DNA of 64,000 nucleotides from Hevea brasiliensis. Taxonomy: Eukaryota > Streptophyta > Magnoliopsida > Malpighiales > Euphorbiaceae. The stretch's first letter is position 1, and the number at the start of each line of letters is the position of its first letter. Under the pieces are notes generated by a model, which saw only the letters and a program-made list of their open reading frames with translations, had not been told where the DNA came from and searched no databases. The DNA lies in the NCBI RefSeq assembly GCF_030052815.1, contig NC_079496.1:76559652-76623651 (forward strand). Reading direction: 5' to 3'. Positions 22,141-35,600 of the stretch are shown in pieces. The translations under genes and the position numbers were made by a program.

Positions 22141-23412
22141 CTGCCTTTAAACTATCTCTGTAGTAGGCCTCTGTGATGTACCAGCTATATCAGGCCTCGC
22201 AGGTCTTCTACCCCTCTGTGCTACTGGGGTATGTCTCTCTGTCCGGGGTGGAATAGTGGGAACACTAGCATTCCTCTGTGGACAATCCTTCAGGAAGTGA
22301 TCCGTAGACCCACATCTGAAACATCCACTAGTCAACAATCTACACTCTCCTCTATGAGACCTGCCACAATGTGTACAAGCTAGTGGTGGGGCTGATCCCC
22401 GTGTAGCTGAACCCGGAGAACTACCCACTGATGCACCAGACTATCCTCCTCCTCTCTTTGGGGCAAATCAGGATTTCTGCTTTTTGCCTCTACTGTGAGT
22501 TTGACCCTAAGACTCCTTGGGCCTCTTACTACCCGTGTCTGCTGAACTAGATTGACCAGATCCAGAACCCCTCTTACGTTGCCTATTTCTTCTGGACTGC
22601 TCCTCATTTCTGACTCTCTCCACATTAATGGCTGATGCTATCAATTGGGAGAAGTTTGTGAAGTGATGAGATGTGACTATCAACCTAAAGTTGTCATTCA
22701 GTCCGTCCTAAAACCTTTTGCATTTATCAGTTTCTGTGGGCATCAATTCCAATGCATATCCATTAAGTCTCATGAATTCCTGCTCATATTCGGAGACTGT
22801 AAGCTGTCTCTGTCTCAGTGCCAAGAATTCTCTCCTTCTGGCCTCCAAGTACACATAGCTAATGTATTTCTTTTTGAATTTAGCCAAAAAGAACTCCTAG
22901 GTGATCTGTACAGGCTGTACCACTCTCAATACTGTCACCCATCATCTATAAGCATTCTCTTGTAGTAGTGACAGAGCACACTCCAACTACTGCTCTGGGG
23001 TGCAGTACAACTGCTGCAATACCCTCTCTGTCCTCTCTAGCCAATACTCTGCTGCGGCTGGATCATCCTCCTTTTTACCCCTGAAGTCAACTGCCCCATG
23101 CTTTTATAGTCTCTCTAGTGGGGATATGTGTACAGGTTGTGGCTGTAGGGGCGATGGTGGCTGTACAGGTAGTGATGGCTGTGGCTGTGGCTGTGGAGGT
23201 GGAGGTGGCTGCAGCTGAGGTATAGCTCCGGTGACCTAACGAAGTAGCTGAGTCATCTATTCCAGGAAGGTCTGCTGTGCTCTGCCAGCAGTACCACGGG
23301 AGGACTCGGCTCTACTGCTTCGCTCCCTACTAGGAGCAGGTATGGGTGTGTGATTCTTTACCTCCTCCTCTATTGGTCCTGGAGGTCTTTGCTCTGAAGG
23401 ATCAGATGCCAT
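22141..23412 (-). pseudogene. Gypsy 2 gag
   Basis: I choose the ATG at 23410-23412 (MASDPSEQRPPG), 127 bases after the PBS; an upstream in-frame ATG exists but lies next to the PBS. The product has a Pro/Gln-rich stretch (antisense of the Cys/Gly-rich frame at 23000-23218) and the retrotransposon gag core on the minus strand around 22650-23100. A nucleocapsid part follows with two Cys-His motifs, CTHCGRSHRGEC and CFRCGSTDHFLKDC (C-X2-C-X4-H-X4-C, about 22261-22385). Several stops split it. Gag packages genomic RNA; this copy cannot be translated whole. Confidence 0.82.
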
Positions 23413-23538
23413 CGATCCTATAAAACAGACAAAGAACATATTTGCATTAATGTCACCATGACTCTTACTTAAAGGCCCATGCATGTGATGCACTCTATCT
23501 ATTTCCAACTATCTAGGTCTAGGACCACCTAAACCTCT

Positions 23539-23550
23539 GCTCTGATACCA
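23539..23550 (-). promoter_or_regulatory. Primer-binding site of Gypsy 2 (tRNA-iMet)
   Basis: The minus strand reads TGGTATCAGAGC, six bases after the presumed LTR end. It marks the direction of the element and the 5' LTR boundary. Confidence 0.87.
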
Positions 23551-23556
23551 CTAAAA

Positions 23557-26500
23557 TATGATGCCCCTTACCCGTCTAGTGTATAGCCGCCCCTAACTAG
23601 CCTAGTGTATAGCCGAGCAAGAAGTGCCACATTCAATGCCGGAGCACCCTTTCTTGTCTTATTATGTCCATTGTAAATTTTTAATATCATTTAAAAGTGG
23701 TAATCCATGTGTAGAAATTTTTTTTAATACAACTTGTTTCTGTGGAGACCTGGATAGAGCCTCCTTTGTTTTGTTAGCATCTGGCGGGTTCCACTAATCA
23801 CCTATTAACATGTTCATATTTATTTCACACATTTCCATATCATATTCTATTGTATCATATCATTCACAATTATTTATGAGATCTCAAAAGGTATCATCTA
23901 TTGCATTCATATAGAAATTTATAGATAATCAATTACAAGTTTACATTACAATCTCAAAGTTTAATTATAAGTCCAAAATGAAAATACATCATTTGTTTAT
24001 GTACAATGAACAAAAGAACAAAATCTAGACATGCATTGTCTCAACCAATAAAATTACAACTGTCGAGGTGACTAGTAGACACTGGCAAATTTGATAGGCC
24101 TTTGTATGAGCACTACTGCTGCTGTTGTGGCTGTGGGGACAGGTCTCTAATACCTACGCGATGGAAAATCAACGCACTAAACATAACACTTAGTGGTGCA
24201 TAATTTATAATAACAATAATTAAACAATTGAAATAATAATTCTATATGGCAATTCATAATTTCTAGGTCTTTTACATTTTTACTGCACTTTGAAAACACT
24301 TAAAATTATCAAGATCTTTTCTGTTTACTTATTGTATATTAAGTCTTAACTAATCATTATCAGTACCCAAAAAACCTATAACAAATTATAAAAACTGGAT
24401 ACACAGGAGTATACTAGTTAGATGGCCATATGTCTATCCAGTACACGTCGGTCATGTCAGGCATGAAGCCTGCGGGCAGGCATTTAAGCCAAATATAATA
24501 TTAGAAACATTGGCCAACGGGCAGGCATAAAGCGTGTAGAACAATCATGTCATACAGATTTTATCTGTCAATGATTATTCCTATGGGCAGTACTGCTATC
24601 TGTAGTCCCTAATTGGTATACCAATTGATCCAAATTAAATAAATAAGTCTAGGTATACTATGGGCAACTAACATTATTACTTATTTATTTGTAATGTTCA
24701 TGTCACTTTATAGTGGGAAAATAGGTTCCACATACCCCTTTCATGTGATTTAGTGTTTAATGGCTTATTTGGGTTAAACTCCTACCATAAGATGATTTAT
24801 CTCATAAACCTTTCTTTAGGTTCAGTTTTAGTGTCTCATTTTTACCTATCCATTTGATCAGTTTGTAGCCACTGTTTAGCCACACTTCCGTCATAGAAGT
24901 TGTTCCTCTATGTCTTATCTTTATTTTTTCTTTCGTACCATGTCAATTTGACTTTTATAACTCAAGTTATGGTCGAATAATCATAACTGATTCATTTCCA
25001 CATTCTAGTTCCTTAACTAGGCAGCTTTTGGACTTAAAATTTACCTAATTAATGGAACATGTTGCAGTCACTTTTAGGCATGGTGATCTTCATAGAAATT
25101 GTTGTCCTATGTCTTATGATCATTGAGAAATTTGTATCACAAATTTTCAAGTTTTTTGGAATTATTTATGGCCAATTAACTGACCTGGGCTCATGCACCC
25201 TATGCCAAGAAGGGTTCAGTTCAGGTTAGTGACTGCAGGTCAACTTTTGAGGTTCTTTCATTCATAATTTGAGGAAGGTTTCTGAAACAAAGTTGGAGCC
25301 CTATTTCTTAGGTTTCTAGAAAGGTATGGCTCATCCCAATTTGATTTTTCTAACGGGAGATATGACTAAAAGACTATTCTGGGGTCAAATGAAATTTAGT
25401 CAGATTCCAAGTTTTGATGTATTGAATTTTTCTAACAATTGGACCTAGTTCTCTTGATTTCTGGGTTTTGTTCAAAATACCAATTTTTTAGATTTGTGTC
25501 TTGTGGACATTTTTCTACTAGTTTCATTACATTTGAGTTCTTGTAGACCAAGTTATGGCCATTTTTCCAAAACTAGTCAGGTAAGTTTATGTCCAGCAGT
25601 TTCTGGACAACCTAATTCTAGACAGTTTTGTGAACCAACTTGGGCCAGCAATTTGGTGGTTTAAGGCATTTCTGGGTTCTGTGGTATTCATGAAAATTGT
25701 AGCCCTATATCTAAGATTTCCAATGGTATCAAATTCAGGTCATTTGGACCAATATAGAGGGAGTTATGACCAATTGAATACATACTGTTCATTTGGTCAT
25801 TTTATGGGTTTTGTGTAGGGTCATTTGGATTTGGGCAGAAAATTGGTCAGGATTTTGATGAAATTTGGGCATGGTTTCTTCATGAAAAATGGGCTCTTTG
25901 GGGTTTAGTTTCACCTCCAATTGGTCTCATACCAATTGAAGTCACATAATTTCAGTTATGGTTCATCAAACACACTGGACTCATTGAGTCCCAACCCTAC
26001 AGAAAATGGCACTCCCAAATATTCAATCTCCTCCAACTTCCTTACTTCAATTTGCATACATAGCACTTCTATAAGCAACAATCTCATCTCAACCAAGTCA
26101 AATTCCAACAATTTCACAAAATTCCCAATCCATGTGCACAAACCCTTATTTCAAATATCCAAATCAACATACACCCATGCAAATCAAATTCTAACACATT
26201 GAACTTTATTAATCCACTTCCCTAACCAATTTAAAACCATTAAAACCATCAAATTAATCTTCTTTTTAGGGCTGCGAAAATCAAGTCTCCCTTTTCTCAA
26301 GATTTTCTTTTGATTTTCATGAAATATATACTTATTTTAGCATGTTTCTTATACTTATAGAAGAAAGAATAGTAGTTAGAGCACTAGCCTTTTTAGTGAC
26401 TTGTTAAACTTCCCTTCTACCTATTCTTATTACTGTCAATAGCTTCCTTATGATGTGAGTATGATTTTTAATGAAAGGAACCATAGGTTTTGGTGAGTAA

Positions 26501-26640
26501 ATGAAGTGGGATTCAAGCTCAAAGCTTGAATAAAAATTGTGGAAGAAAGGGACCAAGCAGCCGGCCAAGGAGAGAGAAGAAGTGGAGTGGAGAAGATGAC
26601 TTGCGGTTGGTGGCTTTTGTCCCTTATGTGTGTATATACA

Positions 26641-26676
<36 letters not shown>

Positions 26677-27123
26677 TATATATATTGTACTACAATTTTT
26701 AAAATGTCACAATATTATTTTATCTTCTTTTTCTTTGATTTCTTTTCTTTTTCTTTTCTCTTATTCTTTTTTTTTTCTTATTTTCCACTAATAAATTTAT
26801 AATTTTAATTTGTTTTAATCATTTTAATTCTCTCAAATTTTATTTTGACATTTAGGTCAAAATTCACCTCTAGGGGTAAAATGACCAAAATGCCCTTTAT
26901 GGTACTCATCAGGTTATTATTATTATTTTTGTACCAATTAATAAATTCTCTAAATTTTATTTTATTTTCTCTAAATTTTTCCTATATTTTCTCAACATTT
27001 ATTCCATCAATTTATGCCTCCTCACTATAGTTTAAGTGTAGTTCCAGACATTCTGACTGTCCGAACAGACATTAGTCATCGAAACAGTAAAATGTACAGA
27101 CTACCTACAGTGAGGGCGTTAGA
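23557..27123 (-). repeat. 5' LTR of Gypsy 2
   Basis: A 3567-bp LTR read on the minus strand from TCTAACGCCCTCAC (27123) to GGGGCATCATA (23557). These ends are diverged forms of TGTAACACCC and GGGTGTCACA. It includes a (TACA)n(TA)n microsatellite, a T-rich tract near 26700-26800, and the CTAAAC/CACTTAG hairpin region near 24176-24200. It is dissimilar enough from the Gypsy 1 LTR to be another subfamily. Confidence 0.8.
26636..26686. repeat. (TACA)n(TA)n microsatellite
   Basis: About eight TACA units are followed by about nine TA units inside the Gypsy 2 LTR. The overlapping frames repeating MYVCMYVC or YIHTYIHTYIYIY come from this repeat and are not genes. Confidence 0.95.
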
Positions 27124-28401
27124 TAACCTGTTCAATTAATTAGGTAAAGTCTAAATCCAAAAGCTGCCTAGTGAAAGAGCCAGAATTAGGAAATGAACCA
27201 GTTATGGTTATTGACCATAACTTGAGTTCTAGAAATCCAAATGACATGATTCCAAAAGGGAAAACAAAGACATGACATAGAGGAATAACTTCCATGAAGG
27301 AAGTGTGGCCAAGCAGTGGCCACAAATTGATCAAATTGATAGGTAAATTTAAGACTTTAAAACTAAACCTAAAGAAAGGTTCATGAGACAAATTATTTTA
27401 TGGTAGGGTTTTAACCCGAATATGTTGCTAAACACTAAATTACATAAAATAGCTATGTAGGACCCACTTTTTCACTACAAATTGACGTGAAATTTCTAAT
27501 AAAAAATTAATCATGCTTAATTGCCCAAAGTAAACCTAGGCTTATGTATATAGCTTTGATTGATTAGTATACCAATTAGGGACTATAGATAGTAGTACTA
27601 CCTATATGAATAATCATTTATCAATAAAATATGTCTGATATGATTGTTCTACAAGCTATATGCCTGCTCGTTGGCCATTGTGCCTAATTTCATTTCTGGC
27701 TTTAAAAGCCTGCCCGCTGGCCTTGTGCCTGACATGACAGTTGTATACAGGGTAGGCATATGGAGGTCTAACCAATATACTCCTATGTATCTAGCCTTTA
27801 TAGTCTGTTATAGGTTACTTGAGCACTGATATGATTTTAAAAAGACTGAAAATGAAATAAATGTACAGATGAGATCCTGATTAATAAATTGATTCCAAAG
27901 TTAAATAAATTTGTAAAGACATAGAATTTATGAAATTTTCCTAGAATTATTATTTTTAATTATTTAGTTACTTTTCTTTAAAATTATGCACCACTAAGCA
28001 ATTCGCTTAGCTCGTTGGTTTTTCATCGTGTTGGTACTGGAAACCAGACATAGCCACAGCAACAGTAGTAGCAGTAGTGTTCTAACATAGATTTGACCAG
28101 ATCTGCTACAGTTTAGAGTCATCTCAGCATTTTATATTTTGTTGGTAGGGCCTATGTATTAGACTTAGTATTTTGGTTTATTGTACATAAGTATTATGTG
28201 ATCATAATTTGTGTTGTAAATAAATTGTGATTATATTTTTGAGATTGTAAATAAAGCTTGTGAATCTTTGTTTGTAAATTTTCATATGAATGAGTTATAT
28301 TATATTCTTGAAATTTATATGATCAACTATGAAGAATGTGATACATGACAAGATGAATGGATCTAAATTAATTTGAATAGGTGAATAGTAAAACCCACCA
28401 G
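27124..28401 (+). repeat. Partial Gypsy LTR in plus orientation
   Basis: This 1.28-kb segment is the reverse-complement equivalent of about 23780-25080 in the neighbouring Gypsy 2 LTR: for example TTCATGAGACAAATTATTTT, GCCTGCCCGCTGGCC, GCACCACTAAGCAATTCGCTTAG and GAATAGGTGAATAG match in order. It begins mid-LTR at the Gypsy 2 boundary and is cut at ACCAG by Copia D. I infer that Gypsy 2 inserted into an older, oppositely oriented LTR of its own family. Confidence 0.78.
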
Positions 28402-29641
28402 TGTTAGTAGTATGCCCTAGAACATATCATATTGTATGTATCTTATACATTTTTAATTAATAAAAGGCATTTTCACTATTCTGTTTACATAATTCATTTA
28501 TGTGTAATTGAAAAGGTCCATTGATATTTTATTAGAAATTCTATTCCTAAGTTATTAAGAATATGAGTGACAGTATTTCTAGTACAAAGTATCATAAATT
28601 GGTTCACAATCGAGGATACTTTACAAAGGACATGACTTATCTAGAAAGATTGTAATCATGTTTGTTCCCAAAGCATTAATATGAGATATAAATAAGTTGG
28701 AGTGGTGAGTCTCATGCCACATAACAAACATGATAGGCACTTATACACGATAAGTAGGCCGAACCAGTGATGCTTATGACAAGTACATGAAGTTTACTCT
28801 TGTCAATGCATTGTCATATATTATATTAGTGCATATAATCTTTAGACCTACGATAACATAGTTATCTTGTATATAGGTGGTTTGAGTTTGATACTACTTT
28901 CATACTCATACTGTGTATGGGTATATGGAAATCTGCTGGCTCCTACTATTTATATATGGAGATAGGTGTTGATCAAGATGGAATTTGTTACCCTAAGTAA
29001 ATAGGGATAAAATCCTATCTTCATTTAATTGTTCTTAATGATTCAAGTTCCTGGCCAGGACAGATAAATTTAGTCAGAAAAGAGTTTCTAACAAGAAAAT
29101 CTAATTAATCAAGAATTGGAATTAAAAGAGAATATAATATTCATAGCAAATGGAGTTTGACATTAACCATAACTCCAGCTGGAATTGGGGTTTCATAACA
29201 GAGAGATTTTAGTGCATGGTAACATATGATTAAAGGTCCATTTAAGGTATTTCTTATTACTGATTGGGTGGCCATGACATGCTATGCTAGGTGTCAATCA
29301 TGGTCTATGAGATGCCTAAAATGATTTAGAAAAATCATTCAAGGTAAGAAAGAGTTCTAATGATATTAAGAGATAATATCATTTCTCATTACCAATAAGT
29401 AATGAGCCTAATAAGTCACGCTTCTACACAAGTTAATTACCAAGTAAAATGTGATTCAATTGATTAATTAAAGAGTTTAATTAATTAATTAATTAGGTTT
29501 CATTTGCAATAAGATTACAAAGTCCCTAGCATAACTTGAAATCAAATCTAGGTTATTAGATGTATAACATAGATTAAATTTATATCTAAAGTGTTTAAAT
29601 ATGAATTTAATAGTGAGAAATTAATTAATGGAGATTAATTA

Positions 29642-32600
29642 TGTAACACCCTTATTGGCATAGCCTAGTATATTTTACTATTCCGGTGACTGGTGTCGGT
29701 CTGAACAATTAAGGAGAAGTAGAACCACGTCTACAACACCTAGATAAGCCTTGAACACAAATAATTAGTAATTGCCAAATAGTTCAGTATAAAGAAGAAA
29801 AACAAAGTACAAAAAGTTAAATGAGCCGAGAGTCACAACGATGGGTGAACTTCTCGGGAATGACTGTAAGGTTAGTCTAAACTCAAATTTCGAATCGTAA
29901 AATGTGACGCCGCGGTCCTTAGGACCATTGCGAACACAGTGGAAAAGATAAAATCACAAAAAAGAGTTGTTAAGCAGGTCAAATAATTAGGTCAATGATC
30001 CAGAAGAAATATCAAATAACTTGCAAACTGGATTGAACCGGCGAGGGGCGATTTGGTCAATTCACCCCTAGAGCTAACACCTGACCTAACTGTCCAATAA
30101 AATTGGAGAAAAGAAAATTTTGGGACTAAGAATTAAATTAAAAAACTAATGAAAAAAGAAATGAAAAAGAAGTGAAAAATCAAAAATCAAAAAGTTTATG
30201 ACATCATCCATGTCACAATAAATATTAATTTTTAAAATTCAAAAATTGGGAGATAATGCAACATAAAAAGGAACCAATAAGAATTAAAAGAAAAGAAAAT
30301 TCATTTTTTTCCCTTTCTTCTTCTTCTTGCCGTGAACCCATCCTCTCTCTTCTCTCTCATTTTTTCTTTTCTTTCCCTCCATTAAAGCTCATTTTTAGCT
30401 TTGTAACCCTAAATTACCACATAAATCCCTTAGAAAACTTGTAGAAATCCTCAAATTGAGCTTCAAGAAAAAGATTTGAAAGAGAAAATTTGAAGAAAAT
30501 TGAAGAAACAAGAAGTTAGGAAAGCCTCATATAAGGTTAGTGAAGTTATTTCCAAATTTCTCTTTATATTCATGTTTAAGCATAAGAATTAAGTTAGAAA
30601 TTGCTAAAAATGAAACAAAAATAACATGTATAGAATTCCATGAAATTTCAACCAACTTGAGATGTGGTAGGAATTGATTGAGTTTGATTGAATTAAAGGT
30701 GTACATGAACTTGAATAAGTTGATTGGTAATGTTTATATGCTTTGATTTAGTGAGATGCAACAATTAGTGAATTAGGGTTCTTGACTTAGGGTTTGGAAA
30801 AGAAAAATTGTAGAAAATGGTTAATGGATGCAAATAATCTTAATGACGGTTAGACATGGTCAAAGGGGACCATTTGTGGTGTGTGTGAATTGTTAGAACC
30901 ATGTTACAATTCTGATTGGTTAGTGATCAGATTGTGGGAGCTTGACCTAGGTCCCTTTGAGGGACCAAAACTTAAAATTTACTAACCCAATTGGTGTGAG
31001 TAAATTGGGAATGAAACTAGACACAAAATGGACCATTTTTCATTTAGGAATCATGCCCAGAAAATGATGATAACTTAGTGAACAATTAGGCCAAATCTAG
31101 ATTTGGGCACACTGCCCTGTATAAAAATGACCAAATAAGCAGTAGTTACGTAAATGACCATAAATTGGTCTAGGAAGGTCCAAATAACCTAAATTTTATA
31201 CCGATGGAAAGTTGAGACATAGCACTACAACTTTTATGAAGAACACAAGCCCAAATTCTGATCATAACCTATCCAAAAAGTCATCTACAGTCAGCACACC
31301 AAAACTGCCAATGTCTAAAAAATATCCAGAATTCTGGGTAACACCAAATCCGGCCAGCCTTAGAAAAATAGGCATAACTTAGGCTACAAAACTTCAAATA
31401 GAGTGATTTAAAAAGAGAATTAAAGCTAAGACAATAAGGAACAACTTTGATGCAGGATACTTAGCCAAATTCTCACAGTAACCAAACCAATGGAATAGTA
31501 GAATACAGGGGACCAAAACTGAAAAAATGTAATTTCTCTTAGGAGACTTAGAAATTAAATTGGCAATCAATGCCAATAAAATTGACACCCAATGTGACAC
31601 CCCTTACCCGTGTACAGTATATCCGAGTAAGCAATGTCACACGGTGTACCGGCACACTCTATTTTACCTTAATTAATTTTTATCATCGTTTTGAATATAA
31701 CTTGTGAAATATAGTTCATTTAAGCCATTTATTGAAATTACAATTTATTTGAGGTTCCGAAAATTTTATAGAAAATCCGGCGGAGTATCGGCTAAAAATG
31801 GAGAAAACAGTTCTTCGGAACCTGTGAAAAACACTTCCAATAGCCCTGTTCAATCATTCTCAAACTCCAATATCAAAATCTCAACCTTTTTCAATTTCAT
31901 TTCTCAATCATTCATCTCAAGTGGTAATCATGTATAAAACACAGATAAACATTCACTTTTCCATTCACAAACACAGTTCTCATTATTTACATGAAAATCA
32001 AAATACATTACATAAGTTTCATTTGCACAAAGGAAAATAAAAATTGGTTACAAAATAACCAAAATGAAGCCTAGTGTCCTACTAATGCACTGTGGAAGGT
32101 GAGGTGACACGGACACTATGCAGAGCTGTAGGATGGACTCACCCAGTCTGCGGTCTACTGGGCTCACGATTAGTATCTCCGGAACCTACGCGTGGCAAAA
32201 GCAACGTGCTAAGCAATGATGCTTAGTGGTGCAATAATAAAATAAAAGAAAATAGCAGAAAATAAATATGTATTTAATGTATATGTCTTATTTGTTTTGT
32301 ATCTGTTATATTCATTTATTTCTTTAACTTTGTCCATTTTCATTCATTTGGTTGCCCAAGTAACCTATCCGATGATCGGATGGATAAACGTAACCGCATC
32401 GGGTATCGAGTACCTCGCCGCCACACCATCAATCACATATGTATCTCCGGTGTGCAGCAAATAACAACAATGTCAGAATAATATTAGGCACGAGGCCAAG
32501 TCTCAACACAATATCAAAATGGCTAAAAGCCATAAAATCACAGAATGGCATAATGCCATGTGTATTACTGCTAACTGAACCTTATTGGCATGCCAAACTA

Positions 32601-35600
32601 TCCAAACCAATCTTGTTAGGTATACTAGGGCATTTGATACTTTAAAATTCTTCAATTTGTGAATTTCAAGTTTTGGTGTCACTATTCACTTCATTAGTCA
32701 ACAAAAATGTTGACTTTTGGATAGAAAATAGGTGCATTGGTTTTAACACTCCCAATGTACCACATTTTGCATTTAAAACTTGTTGGAATTAATCACCAAA
32801 TCCATTTCCAAGCTTAGCACTAAGGGGCAGAATTTTCAGTTTTTATACCAAAAGTTTACTGTTCCATTAGGGACTGTTACATTGGAAATTAGAGGAAATA
32901 GTAAACATGAAAGTTGTTCCTTATTTTGTCTAGTTGAATTTCTTTTTTTGAATCACTCCATTTGGAGTTTTGTAGCTCCAGATATGGTCCAAAAACCACA
33001 GCTGGCCGGATTTCCAATTTGCAGAATTTACTAAATCTACAGTACCATGAACAGTGAATGCCACTGCCTTGTTGAATAGGTTCTGGTCATAATTTGGGGT
33101 AGGTTTCTTCATGAAAGTTGTTTTTCTATATCTCATCTTGTTGCTGTAAAAATTTCAGGTCAAATGGACCATTCTACAGTGAGTTATGGCCAAATGAACA
33201 GTTACTATTCATTTGGTCATTCTGCAGAATTTGCTTGCAGGGTATCCGGATTTGGGCCAACTTTTGGTCCACTTGCTTTGGTCTTTTGGGCATGGTTTCT
33301 TCAGCAAAATTGTACCATTATAAGTCTAGTTTCATGTCCAATTGGCCAAACACCAATTGAACCTACACAGCCAAAGGTATGGCAGTCCAAACAGGCTGGA
33401 CTCACAGCCTCCCTGCTGCTTTTACTAGGCAGCCTACCTATTTCACTTTGCCATGCTATATTTCAGTCCATATTATGGTCAACTTAACTCAAATGGTCAC
33501 TAATTGACCATTAGAATGTTCTTTAACAATTTCATAAGCCAAGTCAAATTTTCACTCCCAAACCCTAGCCCAAATTCAAAGTTTACACCAATTACTCTAA
33601 TTAGCACACCAATTCATTATACATGTGTATATATACCTTAAACATCACCTTTAGTCCACTCTAAGTCCATCAAAACAATCACTCTTATCCCTTCCTTAGG
33701 GCTGCCGAAATTCAAGGAGTACATATACATAAATTTCATTCATTTAATTCACAATTCCTTACTTATTTTAAATCCTTAATATGGAATAAAAGAAATATAA
33801 ATATAAATAGGCACTAACCTCTTTGCTCAACTTATTGAACTTGTGAAAACTCTAAAATTTCTCCTCTTTGTGGCTGCCTAGAGCTTCCTTAGGGTGTGTG
33901 GATAAGTTTTAGTGAAGGTGACTTAGGGTTTTAGGGTGAGGTTTGAGAGATTTTTAAGCTTGAATGGAGTGTTAATGGAGGTTTAGGGCAAGGGTTGAAT
34001 TTCGGCTGGTTTGAGGAAGGAGGAAGAAGCTGGTGTTTTTAATTTCTTTTGTCTCAATTATCTCTTTTTATTTGTTAATGAATGGGTTGTTTGATTATAA
34101 TTGGTGGAAACTTTTAAATGACATCATAATGATGTCATATTTGGCATTTTATTGCATTTTCTTTTCTTTTCTTTTCTACTAACTTTAAATTAGTTTTTCA
34201 TCAACATTAATTCATATTTTATGTCATAATAATTATTTACTCAACTGGACAAGTCGGCCAAAAATTGCCTCTGAAGGCGAAATGACCAAAATGCCCTCCG
34301 TTTGGCTTAACGGGTCAAAATTGTCTGTACCAATTGAAAAATTTTTCTAAATATTTTCTTGGCATTCTAATGCCATAGGAACCTCAATGACCCTTCTCTG
34401 GAGTCCCAAAAATTATTTTATGAATTTTTCCCTGGGTCTAGGGCTCCTAGTTATGAGAACCGCAACTTTCCTCTGGGTTACCCATCGCTTGGGCACCGGC
34501 TCATTTGACTTAGTTGTATTTTATTTCTAAAATTTTTTACTAAATTTTTCTTATTAATATTTGAGTTAATTATGATTCCTCACTTTAGTTTAAATATTTT
34601 TCCGGATGTTCTAGCTGTCCGGATCGACACCGGTCACCGGAACAGTAGAATGTACGGAGTTGCTACCGGGAGGGTGTTACACCCAAAATGTGGTATATGG
34701 GTGCAATTAGAATTAATAAACCTATTAAGTATAGAAAAGTCAACATTTTGACTTGAATAGTGCCATAAATAGTGCCACCATACACAAAAATGTGAAAGAC
34801 CTGAAATTTATAAACCGTAATAGGTAGGATAAGTCTGCAAAAAAATTGTTAGAATTTAAGTATTAGAAATGGATACTGAAGCACTTTAAATTTATGTGTT
34901 TCAGTTGGAAAGGGATCTTCAAAGGAGAAACGAAAGTTTGAGTAAATTGAGTCGATAAAAGAGGTTTGTGCACAACTAGTTTTTAATTGAATTTGTTTTG
35001 AATATTTTATGTAATTAACTGATTTTATTTTTCCTTATGCATTATGTTTATCAATTATGGAATTTATTTCAATGATTATTGAAATTGGTATAGCAAGCAT
35101 GTGTTTAGTTTTGTGAAATATTATTTCAACAATTATTGAATATTGTTTTAGACTGGATAAATTATGTTTGGAAAATTGTGTTGGAATTGTGTTTTGAATT
35201 GTGATGGCCAATTTGCATGAATAAAACCCAAAATTTTGTTTTGGATTGTGATGAGCATAAAAAAATTATGGAATATTGGAATTGATCTTGAATTAATATT
35301 GTGTTGTGATTTATGCTCACAAAAAGGATAAACAAATGTATGATATGGTTTTATATCTCACTATAGGTGCTTGACTAGGTTATTACCCGTCTCTCTCATT
35401 TGTTGAGGAGACAATGGAGTTAGCTTTGTTTTGTTTTGAATACCATGATATGTGCACAAGCTTAGATCCTCCTCTTATTAGAGGTTAGATCTAAGTATTT
35501 GTTATTGGCCCGTCGAAAGTTTCATTAGTGTGTTGAGTACTGTGCATGATGATTCGACCTCCCCGACTATAGGGAGTTAGAATTGCAGTTCGATCTCCCT

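Larger units (their letters stand above)
19774..27123 (-). mobile_element. Gypsy 2: 5'-truncated-at-integrase chromovirus copy (minus strand)
   Basis: Reading on the minus strand: 5' LTR (27123 to 23557), PBS (23550 to 23539), gag (from 23412), protease remnant, RT, RNase H and the first part of integrase, which stops near 19790. The integrase core, any chromodomain and the 3' LTR are gone. Copia C inserted at the broken end. The proteins match Gypsy 1 along the shared region, so it is the same broad lineage (Tekay/Del-like) but a different subfamily, as shown by the LTR tip ending GGGGCATCATA. Confidence 0.85.

Noticed and set aside
23000..23218. Cys/Gly-rich small protein (antimicrobial-peptide-like)
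   Set aside because: It is the antisense of the Pro/Gln-rich part of Gypsy 2 gag and has no support of its own.
26404..26802. Frames with MYVCMYVC or YIHTYIHT repeats
   Set aside because: They are translations of the (TACA)n(TA)n microsatellite on both strands.
33164..33487. 107-codon frame as a host gene
   Set aside because: Equivalent frames occur in other copies of the same Gypsy LTR (1874-2134, 47645-47926, 53531-53758) with different lengths and breaks, so it is repeat sequence.
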